Below, one piece after another: positions 24,281 to 32,001 of a DNA stretch of 37,458 nucleotides. The notes beneath the pieces were generated by a model. The model searched no databases and was not told the DNA's origin. It saw only the letters and a program-made list of their open reading frames with translations. The DNA is from JACDAE01 sp034438015 (lineage in GTDB: Bacteria > Chloroflexota > Ktedonobacteria > Ktedonobacterales > Ktedonobacteraceae), in the NCBI GenBank assembly GCA_034438015.1, contig DAOTTD010000047.1, positions 1 through 37,458 on the forward strand. Reading direction: 5' to 3'. Within the stretch, counting starts at the first letter, position 1. Every line of letters begins with the position of its first letter. The translations under genes and the position numbers were made by a program.

Positions 24281-25582
24281 TTAAATAATCTTATGTCGTC
24301 GGAGTCGCTTGATCTCGTCTGCCGAGATTCCCAGTAACTCGCGCATGACCTCGTACGTGGCGTTGCCCATTGGCGGGCCAAGATTGGTGATTCGCCCGGG
24401 CGTCTCTGAAAGCGTCGGTATGACACCGGGGATCACCACCTCGCCCAGACCTTCCTGTTCGACGCGGGCGAGATTCCCGCGCGCCTGAAAATGCTCATCT
24501 TCGAAGATATCGGCAATGCTATTCACCTTTCCGACGGGAACCTCTTTGTCGAGGCAACGCTTTAGCACCTCTTCGCGGCTGAGCGAGCCCACCCATTCGA
24601 TGACGAGTTGATTCACCACATCACGAGCAGCAAGCCGTTTGCGTTGCTCGCCGTAGAGTGCACTGGATGCGAGTTCCGGACGTTCCATCGCTTCCGACAG
24701 CCGTTCAAACATCTTGTCGGTCGTGCAGGCGATGGCAACCCATTTGCGGTCCTCGCTGCGGAAATGACCGTGCGGCACGGCGACGAAACTGCCGGCGCCT
24801 TCCCGTTCCCTGACCTTCCCGAACAGGCCATATGCGGCGGCGATCTCGTCCAGTTGGCGAAAGACTGCCTCGTAGGTGCCGATATCGATCACCTGCCCGC
24901 GCCCGGTCTTCTCCCGGTGGCGTAAGGCCAGCAGGATGCCGATCGCTCCGTAGAGACTCGACATATAGTCCCCGAGCGGCGTCGTGCCGGGAAGAACTGG
25001 CGTTTCGCCGGGGAAGCCGGCGCAATAGGACAGACCCCCAAACGCATGGGCGATATGAGCAAACCCAGAGCGTCGGCGATAAGGGCCCGTTTGCCCATAT
25101 CCCGATACCCTCAGCATGACCAGGCCGGGATTGGCTTCGCTCAGTTCCCGCCAACCGAGCCCCCATTCCTCCATCGTTCCCGGACGGAAGTTCTCTATCA
25201 ACACATCGGACTTCGTGATAAGCTTCAGGAAAAGCTGCACACCCTCTTTCTGGCGCAGATCGATCGTGACCGATTTCCTGTTTCGGCCTTCGCTGAGCCA
25301 GGCCAGGGTTGCGTCATGGCGCTTCGTGGGCGTTCCGAAGCGCCGCATTGGATCGCCCGCGATGGGATGCTCTACCTTCAGAACCTCGGCGCCAAACTCG
25401 CCTAGAATTGAGGCCGCATACGGGCCGGCGAGAAAGGTTCCTACGTCGATGATACGCACACCGCTCATCGGCAGCTTCTCATTCTCCGACGGGCGGTCCT
25501 GTTCCTCGGTATGATTACCGTCCCCCTGCGGCGCGTCATTCGAGGCGCCTGAATCTCCTGGTTGCTGTTCCATGAATGTCAC
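24281..25582 (-). CDS. smtA/smtB: Succinyl-CoA:L-malate CoA-transferase subunit (second of two)
   Basis: 433 aa with GTG start 8 nt after AAGGAG. The first ~38 residues are a hydrophilic, disordered-looking extension (QQPGDSGASNDAPQGDG). The enzyme proper starts at MSGVRIIDVGTFLAGPYAAS. Probable catalytic Asp205 lies in TPLGDYMSSLYGAIG. VPHGHFRSEDRKWVAIACTT and SREEVLKRC match blocks of the neighbouring subunit, yet the two have diverged widely. They are therefore old paralogues forming a hetero-oligomer, not a recent duplication. First gene of the minus-strand operon; a palindrome and duplicated promoter region separate it from meh. Subunit letter (A or B) uncertain. Confidence 0.9.
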   Translation of the reverse strand: MTFMEQQPGDSGASNDAPQGDGNHTEEQDRPSENEKLPMSGVRIIDVGTFLAGPYAASILGEFGAEVLKVEHPIAGDPMRRFGTPTKRHDATLAWLSEGRNRKSVTIDLRQKEGVQLFLKLITKSDVLIENFRPGTMEEWGLGWRELSEANPGLVMLRVSGYGQTGPYRRRSGFAHIAHAFGGLSYCAGFPGETPVLPGTTPLGDYMSSLYGAIGILLALRHREKTGRGQVIDIGTYEAVFRQLDEIAAAYGLFGKVREREGAGSFVAVPHGHFRSEDRKWVAIACTTDKMFERLSEAMERPELASSALYGEQRKRLAARDVVNQLVIEWVGSLSREEVLKRCLDKEVPVGKVNSIADIFEDEHFQARGNLARVEQEGLGEVVIPGVIPTLSETPGRITNLGPPMGNATYEVMRELLGISADEIKRLRRHKII

Positions 25583-25849
25583 CGAAGGGACTCCTTTCCG
25601 TAATGTTCTGCCCGCGCTTCAACCCCATTCGTGGTGTACCATGCGGCCATGGAGAGTTCGCTCCGACAGAGAGGCATCCAATGGCAGACAATGGCATTCA
25701 AAACCGTGGGTGAGATACAAATAGTATACAGGGCAAATAGATCGAAATATTCGAATAGCTCGCGGAGCGCATCCATGCTCTGGAGGACTGTAAGCTGCAC
25801 AATTCTGAATGAGCTTCCAGCTTCAATTCCCAAAATAAGATGAGTTACC

Positions 25850-25868
25850 TTACCATATTATATGGTAA
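25850..25868. promoter_or_regulatory. Perfect 19-bp palindrome, probable operator of the smt/meh divergent region
   Basis: TTACCATAT-T-ATATGGTAA has perfect 9-nt arms around one base. Half-site words ATATGGTA recur at 25888 and 25956 beside each promoter-like -10. This layout suggests a dimeric repressor or activator controlling both directions. The 25583-25849 stretch holds the leader of the smt operon and no gene that I can support. Confidence 0.65.
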
Positions 25869-25991
25869 TCCACCAGACTTGTAAAGATATGGTATACTGA
25901 CTGGCGTGGCTTTTTCCATGACATGTTCTATGGTAATCCACCAGGCGTGCAGAGATATGGTATACTGATTGACGGGAGGTTTTTCCATGAC
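25861..25991. repeat. Tandem direct repeat (two ~62-bp copies) upstream of meh
   Basis: Copy 1 is 25861-25922 and copy 2 is 25929-25991, about 84% identical with one 1-nt indel. Each runs from TATGGTAATCCACCAG through ATATGGTATACTGA to TTTTTCCATGAC. Copy 2 therefore ends in the real SD (GGGAGG) and start codon of meh, and copy 1 carries a decayed SD (GGCGTGG) followed by a second ATGAC. Confidence 0.9.
25890..25966 (+). promoter_or_regulatory. Two extended -10 promoter motifs for meh
   Basis: TGG-TATACT occurs at 25890-25898 and again at 25958-25966, one in each repeat copy. The TG-N before the -10 hexamer is the extended type, and no good -35 lies 17 nt upstream of either. Starts would be near 25905 and 25973. 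The second gives a leader of only ~14 nt that begins at the SD. Confidence 0.45.
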
Positions 25992-26835
25992 CGACACCAC
26001 CGAAGACTATACCAGGTGGATTGGCCGGACAGAAATCGTCGAGGATGACATCAGTCTGGTCCCGGCGTTGGCGGCGGCTGCAACCTTAGATGATACAGTG
26101 ACGCAGTTCGGCAAAGGGGCCGCGCTCCCTGCGCTCTGGCACTGGTTCTATTTCCTGCCCAGAACACCCCAGGCCCTGCTCGGCAGCGACGGGCACCCAC
26201 AACGCGGTGGCTTCATGCCGCCGATCCCGTATCCCAGGCGCATGTTCGCAGGCGCACGCCTGCGCTTTCATCGGTCGCTCATCATCGGCCAGCCGGCACG
26301 CCGAGAGGGTGTGATCCGCAACGTCGTCCAAAAGTCCGGTCGTAGCGGCTCGCTTGCCTTCGTCACCGCCAACTACAGTTTCCTTCAGCAAGGCGAAGTG
26401 TGCATCGAAGAGGAGCAGGACATCGTCTATCGCGAGCCTGGACCGCCCACCCCGGCGCCACAGCCCATCGAACTGCCGCCTGTGCCTGAAGGGGCATGGT
26501 CGCGCATCGTGGCGCCGGATACGCGGCTCCTGTTCCGCTTCTCGGCACTTACATTTAATGCGCATCGCATCCATTATGACCGACCTTACGCGATGAGCGA
26601 GGAGGGTTATCCCGGCCTGGTCGTCCACGGGCCACTCACGGCGATCCTGCTTTTAGAGCTGGTGCGACACAATACCACGCAGAGCATTGTGGGCTTCAGC
26701 TTCCGAGGCCAGGCGCCGCTCTTCGACCTGGCGCCATTTCGCCTCGCCGGGATGCCCTCCGACGGGCGTGTCGAGCTGGAGGCCCAGAGTCCCGACGGCA
26801 AGACCGCGATGAACGCCACCGCCGAGCTTGCCTGA
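25987..26835 (+). CDS. meh: Mesaconyl-C4-CoA hydratase
   Basis: 282 aa from ATG at 25987, preceded by GGGAGG with 7-nt spacing; an in-frame TTG at 25969 is less likely. Double hotdog of the HTD2/FAS1-type dehydratase kind. Landmarks are WHWFYFLPRTPQALLGSDGH, PIPYPRRMFAGARLRFHR, and the catalytic-type motif FNAHRIHYDRPYAMSEEGYP followed by LVVHGPLTAILLLEL. It hydrates mesaconyl-C4-CoA to (S)-citramalyl-CoA, the last step before Mcl releases pyruvate. The HTD2 family also includes other 3-hydroxyacyl-CoA and -ACP dehydratases, so the assignment leans on context with mct, mcl and smt. Transcribed divergently from smt. Confidence 0.9.
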   Translation: MTDTTEDYTRWIGRTEIVEDDISLVPALAAAATLDDTVTQFGKGAALPALWHWFYFLPRTPQALLGSDGHPQRGGFMPPIPYPRRMFAGARLRFHRSLIIGQPARREGVIRNVVQKSGRSGSLAFVTANYSFLQQGEVCIEEEQDIVYREPGPPTPAPQPIELPPVPEGAWSRIVAPDTRLLFRFSALTFNAHRIHYDRPYAMSEEGYPGLVVHGPLTAILLLELVRHNTTQSIVGFSFRGQAPLFDLAPFRLAGMPSDGRVELEAQSPDGKTAMNATAELA

Positions 26836-26870
26836 CGCAATATCGCTTGACCATTTGGGAGAGTAACGTT

Positions 26871-27746
26871 TTGATAACAACAACAGAGACCTGGCAGCAT
26901 CGCGACATCATCACCAACGGCATACGCATGCACTACGTCACGCAGGGAACGGGACCACTGGTCGTGCTGCTGCACGGCTTTCCAGAGTTCTGGTACTCCT
27001 GGCGCTATCAGCTTCCTTTCCTGGCAGGGCATGGCTACACGGTCGTCGCACCCGATCTGCGCGGCTATAACGACACGGACAAGCCACGCACCGGATACAG
27101 TGTCTCTACGCTCTTGCGCGACATCGTTGGCTTGATTAAGGGACTGGGACAGGAAAAGGCCATCATCGTCGGACACGATTGGGGCGGCGCGCTGGCCTGG
27201 GTATTCGCATTACGATATCCGCAGATGACCGAGCGCCTCGTCGTACTCAATGCGCCTCATCCCCAGGCGCTTATGCGCGAACTGCGCACGCCCCAGCAGC
27301 TACGCAAAAGCTGGTATATCTTCTTCTTTCAGATCCCCTGGCTACCGGAGTTCATTCTAAGCCGCCAACACGCCGCGCCCATCGGCAAGATGCTCTATGC
27401 GAGCGCGGTACAGAAATCGGCCTTCCCGCCAGAAGTGTTGTCTCATTACCGCGACGCCATGAGCAAGCCAGGAGCGCTGCGAGCCAGTATCAACTACTAC
27501 CGCGCAACCTTCCGCAATCCGTTCAGCACAAGAGGTGGCGCGAGGGCGAGTACAACCATCAGCGCACCCACCCTGCTCATCTGGGGCGACCAGGATATCG
27601 CCCTGGGCATCGCACTGACCAGGGGACTCGAGCAGTGGGTACCCGATCTGCGTATCCAGCACCTGCCCGATAGCGGCCATTGGGTACAGCAGGAGAAACC
27701 AGAGACCGTCAACGCGCTGCTGCTGGAATTCTTGCAGGAAATGTAG
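26871..27746 (+). CDS. Alpha/beta hydrolase, epoxide-hydrolase-like
   Basis: 291 aa from TTG at 26871 with GGGAGAG 7 nt upstream; an in-frame TTG at 26847 would add 8 residues. Motifs are VVLLHGFPEFWYSWRYQ (HGxP oxyanion-hole motif), GHDWGGALAW with nucleophile Asp, LIWGDQDIALG with the acid, and PDSGHWVQQEKPETVN with the catalytic His. The Asp nucleophile and HGFPE point to soluble epoxide hydrolase or haloalkane dehalogenase relatives rather than esterases. It begins 35 bp after meh on the same strand, so they may be co-transcribed. A link to CoA-ester metabolism is not evident. Its stop is 3 bp from the converging prs stop. Confidence 0.85.
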   Translation: MITTTETWQHRDIITNGIRMHYVTQGTGPLVVLLHGFPEFWYSWRYQLPFLAGHGYTVVAPDLRGYNDTDKPRTGYSVSTLLRDIVGLIKGLGQEKAIIVGHDWGGALAWVFALRYPQMTERLVVLNAPHPQALMRELRTPQQLRKSWYIFFFQIPWLPEFILSRQHAAPIGKMLYASAVQKSAFPPEVLSHYRDAMSKPGALRASINYYRATFRNPFSTRGGARASTTISAPTLLIWGDQDIALGIALTRGLEQWVPDLRIQHLPDSGHWVQQEKPETVNALLLEFLQEM

Positions 27747-27749
27747 CGT

Positions 27750-28697
27750 CTACAACGCGTTGACAAAGAGACTACTCACCGACTCGCCATTGTGAATACG
27801 CCGGATCGCCTCCGCTAATAAAGGGGCAATCGAGAGCACCGTCATATTGGGCAGGCGCTTCTCCTGTGGGATCGGGACCGTATTGGTCGTGACGATCTCG
27901 GTAATATCCGGTTGCGAACGTAAGCGCTCAATCGCCATATCGCTGAAAACACCATGCGTGCAGGCAACCACCACTTTACCCGTATGATGCTCACGCAGCC
28001 GCCCCAGGATCTTCAAAATGGTCCCCCCATTAGAGATCTCGTCATCAACGATAATGACATCTTTGCCCTCGACGTCACCGACAATGGCCTCGATCACGAC
28101 ACTATCGTCGCTCAAGCGCTGTTTACTACCGGCAGCGACCGGAACCCTCAACATTCTGGCAAAGTACGAAGCGGACTTGGCGTTGCCCAGGTCCGGCGAA
28201 ACCACGACCGTATTACGCAGATCACGTCCACGAAAGTACCTTGAGAGCACATTAAGAGCATTCAGGTGATCCGTTGGAACACTGAAAAAGCCGTGGACCT
28301 GTGGTGCATGAAGCGTCATCACCAGCACGCGATTAGCACCAGCAGTCACCAGTAGATCCGCCATCAAACGGCCTCCAATAGAGATGCGCGGTGCATCCTT
28401 CTTATCGGAACGAGCATAGGCATAATAGGGAATGACGGCAGTGATGCGCGCCGCCGAGGCTCCGCGCGCGGCATCCAGCATCAAAAATAGCTCAACAAGA
28501 TGCTCCTGCACCGACGATGTCAGCGGCTGAATGATGAACACATCGCTTTCGCGACAATTTGCCTTCAATTGGACCTGTAAACAGTCATTGCTAAAACGCT
28601 GTAGGATGGTTGGAGAGAGAGGCACATGCAGGCTATCACAGACTTCTTGCGCCAGTTCTACATGGGCGGATCCACTGAAAATCGTAATTTCACGCAT
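27750..28697 (-). CDS. prs: Ribose-phosphate pyrophosphokinase
   Basis: 315 aa, usual length. It makes PRPP from ribose 5-phosphate and ATP in the cytoplasm. Motifs are FSGSAHVELAQEV, NCRESDVFIIQPL, AVIPYYAYARSDKKDAPRI with the flexible ATP loop, and the PRPP loop VIIVDDEISNGGTI. The SPDLGNAKSASYFARML block is the family's ribose-phosphate region in a less common form (many have SPDxGGVxRA). A paralogue elsewhere in the genome is possible. No usable ribosome-binding site or promoter could be singled out in the 28698-28887 gap, where I see nothing else. Confidence 0.95.
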   Translation of the reverse strand: MREITIFSGSAHVELAQEVCDSLHVPLSPTILQRFSNDCLQVQLKANCRESDVFIIQPLTSSVQEHLVELFLMLDAARGASAARITAVIPYYAYARSDKKDAPRISIGGRLMADLLVTAGANRVLVMTLHAPQVHGFFSVPTDHLNALNVLSRYFRGRDLRNTVVVSPDLGNAKSASYFARMLRVPVAAGSKQRLSDDSVVIEAIVGDVEGKDVIIVDDEISNGGTILKILGRLREHHTGKVVVACTHGVFSDMAIERLRSQPDITEIVTTNTVPIPQEKRLPNMTVLSIAPLLAEAIRRIHNGESVSSLFVNAL

Positions 28698-28887
28698 TAA
28701 GCTACCCGTTCTCTAAAACATGGACATCTGGGACAGCGCCCAAACATCGCCTTTAGTTCCTACTTCAACGAGAGCAGTTTCACCGTTCAGCTATTTAATT
28801 CCCTTGAGAGACTGTGCTGATAAGCTATATGAGATTATGTTCTATGTTATCACAAGGGCTCCATCCGTTTCCGCGAACGCAAAAATC

Positions 28888-29172
28888 TCAGCATTCTAAA
28901 GTATCTATCTCTTCATTGAAGTCTTGTTTCGAACCAAACACAGGCTGTAGAGGAGCAGGAGGTCCCTCTGCCACCAGCCTCTTGCCTTTATAAGCGTGCT
29001 CTTCAGGGTCCAGATAGGATTCCGCTGAACCAAGCGCCTGGCCCATCCAGAGGCCGCCACACACGCTACACATGCCGTGACTCGCCTCGTACAACTTCGG
29101 TAATGGTTGTTGCGAGATACGCATTCCTGCACCATCGATTAAACGCAAACACCATGCACACTGCCTTATCAT
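28888..29172 (-). CDS. Small Cys-rich, probably zinc-binding protein
   Basis: 94 aa from ATG at 29172 (MIRQCAWCLRLIDGAG), with AAAGGA 10 nt upstream; the frame extends to 29229 without support. CAWC (about 5-8) and HGMCSVCG (about 35-42) form a Cys4-like pair. This spacing recalls the 'CxWC...SHGxCxxC' module often found on two-component or PAS proteins, so Zn binding is likely. The C-terminal half is hydrophilic (PPAPLQPVFGSKQDF) and ends in Cys. Function unknown; possibly a small regulator. Neighbours are unrelated. Confidence 0.7.
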   Translation of the reverse strand: MIRQCAWCLRLIDGAGMRISQQPLPKLYEASHGMCSVCGGLWMGQALGSAESYLDPEEHAYKGKRLVAEGPPAPLQPVFGSKQDFNEEIDTLEC

Positions 29173-29292
29173 AACCACATATCCTTTCTCGCCCCTCATT
29201 TCATATAACCTCACATCAATCCCTCGCACTTATAGTAATGACGCTAGTATGGTTCTGAGATTAAAAGGGCTCCAGTAGACCGAGCCGGGCAA

Positions 29293-29874
29293 TTATAAAG
29301 ACTCACGCCGATACACAGCGCGAAACTTCTCCACGCCCCTCGCCACTCGCTTACGCACAGCCTCTGGCGTGATGGCAACGATCTTGCCAATCTGCTCATA
29401 CGTAAAACCGTCACCATAATGTAATTGTAAACAGGTGGCGTCTTTTGACCCTAGCGACGACAATGCCTGCTCGATAAGGATGCGCATCTCAGTCCGATCT
29501 TCTATAGATGGGCCTGGTAGTGACGCCCCCTCTTCATAGATAGAATTAGTTTCAATCTCATCTGAGGCAAGGCCGGCATCGAAGGAGAAGTGGACAAACT
29601 GGCGCAGGTGTTTGCGGTTGAGGTACCGCAAACCGTAGTTTGTGGCAATACGATAGATCCAGGCGTCCAGAGCAAGGTCTGCAGACGTCTTCTCAATCTC
29701 CTGGTAAACCTGCAAAAATGTATCTTGCGCCAGATCGAGCGCAACTTCGCGATCGCCTACGAGACGGTACAGATGTCCCGTTATCGGCTGCTGCAAGCGC
29801 TCTATCAACAGGCGAAAGGCTTCTGCATCCCTTGCCCGCAGGCGCGCTACCTCTACCACATGAACATATGTCAC
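29293..29874 (-). CDS. Sigma-70 family (ECF-like) RNA polymerase sigma factor
   Basis: 193 aa from GTG at 29874, placed 8 nt after GGAGAAGG; the open frame to 29904 lacks such a site. Sigma region 2 is at about 15-90 (DAEAFRLLIERLQQPITGHL, LAQDTFLQVYQEIEK, WIYRIATNYGLRYLNRK). Region 4 is near the C-terminus (LSSLGSKDATCLQLHYGDGF, TYEQIGKIVAITPEAVRKRV), the helix-turn-helix that reads the -35. No anti-sigma gene is adjacent. The nearest neighbours are the Cys-rich protein (minus, downstream) and the molybdoenzyme (minus, upstream). A direct target promoter cannot be named. Confidence 0.93.
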   Translation of the reverse strand: MTYVHVVEVARLRARDAEAFRLLIERLQQPITGHLYRLVGDREVALDLAQDTFLQVYQEIEKTSADLALDAWIYRIATNYGLRYLNRKHLRQFVHFSFDAGLASDEIETNSIYEEGASLPGPSIEDRTEMRILIEQALSSLGSKDATCLQLHYGDGFTYEQIGKIVAITPEAVRKRVARGVEKFRAVYRRESL

Positions 29875-30087
29875 CAATCTGGCCTTCTCCACATCATCAC
29901 CCACAACGCGCGTGCCGTCGTGAGATGTACCCCCTACCTACTACAATAAATAAGCAGGGCCAAACCGGACAAACTTTTACGTCTTTTTTCGTACTCTTTC
30001 GTACTCTAAAGAATAAGACGTATATTCGGGCATAAAGGTTAGCGACGTTCCCGCAAGCGGTACATTTGGCTAAACAAAATGGGTACC

Positions 30088-31737
30088 TTAGCTTACTGAG
30101 ACTGTGATGGTGTGGTACCCCGACGAGCCATCGGGCAGGGGTGGCTCCTGGGCCGGGTCCTGTACGTTACCCTCCATATCGATTGCGCGTACGATGATTG
30201 TATGACCCCCTGTTGGCGGCGTCCAGGGAAACTCCCACAATACCCAGGTCAGATTAGACAAAGGGCGTTTCAGGAGCGCGGGCGCCCATGTATTGCCATT
30301 ATCAAGGCTGATATCAACCTCGCTGATGCCTTTGTTCCCCGAAAAGGCGACGCCGGCTATATAGGTAGGTTTCCCGGAGTGCAGTGTGGCACCATCGAGG
30401 GGCGTGTCGATGCGCGAGGTAAGGCGGATCGGGGCGGCATCGCTCCAGCCGCGCGTCTGCCAGTAACCCTGGAAATCTGTCGAAACCAGCTCTATGTCGT
30501 TTATCCATTTTACGTGTTTCATGCCGTAGATACCTGGCACCAGCAGGCGCGCCGGATAGCCGTGGCCGTCAGGCAGGGTCGCATCGTTCATACGCACTGC
30601 TACCAGCGTAGTCGGTTCCAGCGCCTTGACAAGGTGAATGCTATCGCTGTAATCGTCGACAGCGGAGAGCACGACTTTCGTTGCGCCCGGTTGGACGCCT
30701 GCGCGGTTCAGCAGATCTACCAGCGGCACCCCTTCCCACTTCGCATTGCTCATATAAGGACCGCCAACCTCGTTGCTGATGCACATCATCGACTCATACT
30801 GCTGCTTCATCGGCAACGCCATCAAGTCGCTATACGTAAGCGTGAAGGGATGATCAACGAGGCCATGAATAGTCATATGCCACGTTTTGCCATTGACGAC
30901 GGGATCGGAGAAGAGGTTTTTGGAGACGACATAGTACTGATCGTTCGATGTTACCTCCGACGAGAGGCCCGCTGCCGCCTGGAAATTCCCGTAGTTGGGC
31001 GTTGGCGGCGTCACCTTGCTCTTATAGCGATTTAACAGGCTCGAACTCGCGACGCCGCCCGTAGCAGAGCCGCCACTGATGAAGCGCCACGCCAGCACAC
31101 CCAGTGTGCCAATGCCGAGCAGAATGAGCCCGCGTCGCACGAGCTCGCGGCGCGAAGATCTGCCTTCCTCTATCTGCTCGACGGTCGCGCTTCCCTGCTT
31201 CTGCAAGTTCCTCAATAGTAGCCAGTTGTGAGTACCGACAAACAGCAGGCCAAATACGACGCCTACCACAGCCAGGCTCAACAGCGTATTGACCGGTCCG
31301 ATCACCAGCAAGGAGCCGAAGATGCCAACGCCCGTTAGAGGTAAGAAGATAAAGCCCGTCAGCAACATGAGCAAGGCGGCCAGGAGCAAGCCATCGAACC
31401 AGCGCAACTGCCCCGGTGCGGAGTTCCTGGCAAAGCGCGCCGAGCCGAAGATCAGGGCGCTCAGTCCGCCGGCTAGCGCGAAGACGAGGCACTGTCCGGC
31501 AAAAATACCATAAAAGAGGTAGTGCTTCGCGTCCCCGCCTATGAGCATGTGCAAAAAGTCGAAGAGCGGCGGCGGCATGAGCTGCGTCAATGCTGATCCG
31601 AAGACCTCGGGGAGCGAGACGCCTCCCAGCCAGACGCTCAGCACGAGCATCAGTCCGCTGGCGATCAGGCCAGCCACCAGACCGGCGACAAAGCCGTTAT
31701 TAAAGCGCTGTCTGCGCGATAGTGGTGACGATTGCAT
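30088..31737 (-). CDS. Membrane-anchored sulfite-oxidase-family molybdopterin oxidoreductase
   Basis: 549 aa. Residues 1-180 form about four to five membrane helices. A twin-Arg stretch SSRRELVRRGLILLGIGTLG (194-213) then leads into another hydrophobic segment and the outer domain. The Moco domain (about 260-420) has Cys319 in MMCISNEVGGPYMS, the place of the Mo-ligand Cys, and ends near KHVKWINDIELVS. The C-terminal dimerisation domain (about 440-549) has an Ig-like fold (EVDISLDNGNTWAPALL, VWEFPWTPPTGGHTIIVRA in the form seen here as VLWEFPWTPPTGGHTIIVRA). It probably works outside the membrane, passing electrons to or from the membrane part; the substrate is unknown. AGGAA precedes the ATG. 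Confidence 0.9.
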   Translation of the reverse strand: MQSSPLSRRQRFNNGFVAGLVAGLIASGLMLVLSVWLGGVSLPEVFGSALTQLMPPPLFDFLHMLIGGDAKHYLFYGIFAGQCLVFALAGGLSALIFGSARFARNSAPGQLRWFDGLLLAALLMLLTGFIFLPLTGVGIFGSLLVIGPVNTLLSLAVVGVVFGLLFVGTHNWLLLRNLQKQGSATVEQIEEGRSSRRELVRRGLILLGIGTLGVLAWRFISGGSATGGVASSSLLNRYKSKVTPPTPNYGNFQAAAGLSSEVTSNDQYYVVSKNLFSDPVVNGKTWHMTIHGLVDHPFTLTYSDLMALPMKQQYESMMCISNEVGGPYMSNAKWEGVPLVDLLNRAGVQPGATKVVLSAVDDYSDSIHLVKALEPTTLVAVRMNDATLPDGHGYPARLLVPGIYGMKHVKWINDIELVSTDFQGYWQTRGWSDAAPIRLTSRIDTPLDGATLHSGKPTYIAGVAFSGNKGISEVDISLDNGNTWAPALLKRPLSNLTWVLWEFPWTPPTGGHTIIVRAIDMEGNVQDPAQEPPLPDGSSGYHTITVSVS

Positions 31738-32001
31738 GGTCTTATTCCTGACACTTAAATCTGTCTTAATGGATAAGCATCTGACATGGAAGAACGCACA
31801 ATATCAGGTTGATGAACCTTTAGAATGCAAAATTGAAGGCAATAAAAAACAGCATACTATCAGTATTACCGTACGAAAAATCGTGCTCAAATTCCTTCTG
31901 CTATACTATACCATCCTGAGTTACTCACGTATATGGATGGCAAGATTTACGAGATCTGGGCACAAAAAGGGTTCTTATGCAACCTTGATCCTGCTGGCGA
32001 A

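Noticed and set aside
23029..25582. Two neighbouring CoA-transferases read as a recent tandem duplication.
   Set aside because: They differ at many positions, and each matches a different Smt-type subunit; an old heteromeric pair explains them better.
21751..25582. The three CoA-transferases as formyl-CoA/oxalate or carnitine transferases.
   Set aside because: No oxalyl-CoA decarboxylase or carnitine genes are near, and the Mct D165 block and Smt LGDY blocks with mch/mcl/meh beside them fit the glyoxylate loop.
25579..25833. 84-codon minus-strand frame upstream of the smt operon.
   Set aside because: It overlaps the smt ribosome-binding site and start, has no SD and no recognisable family.
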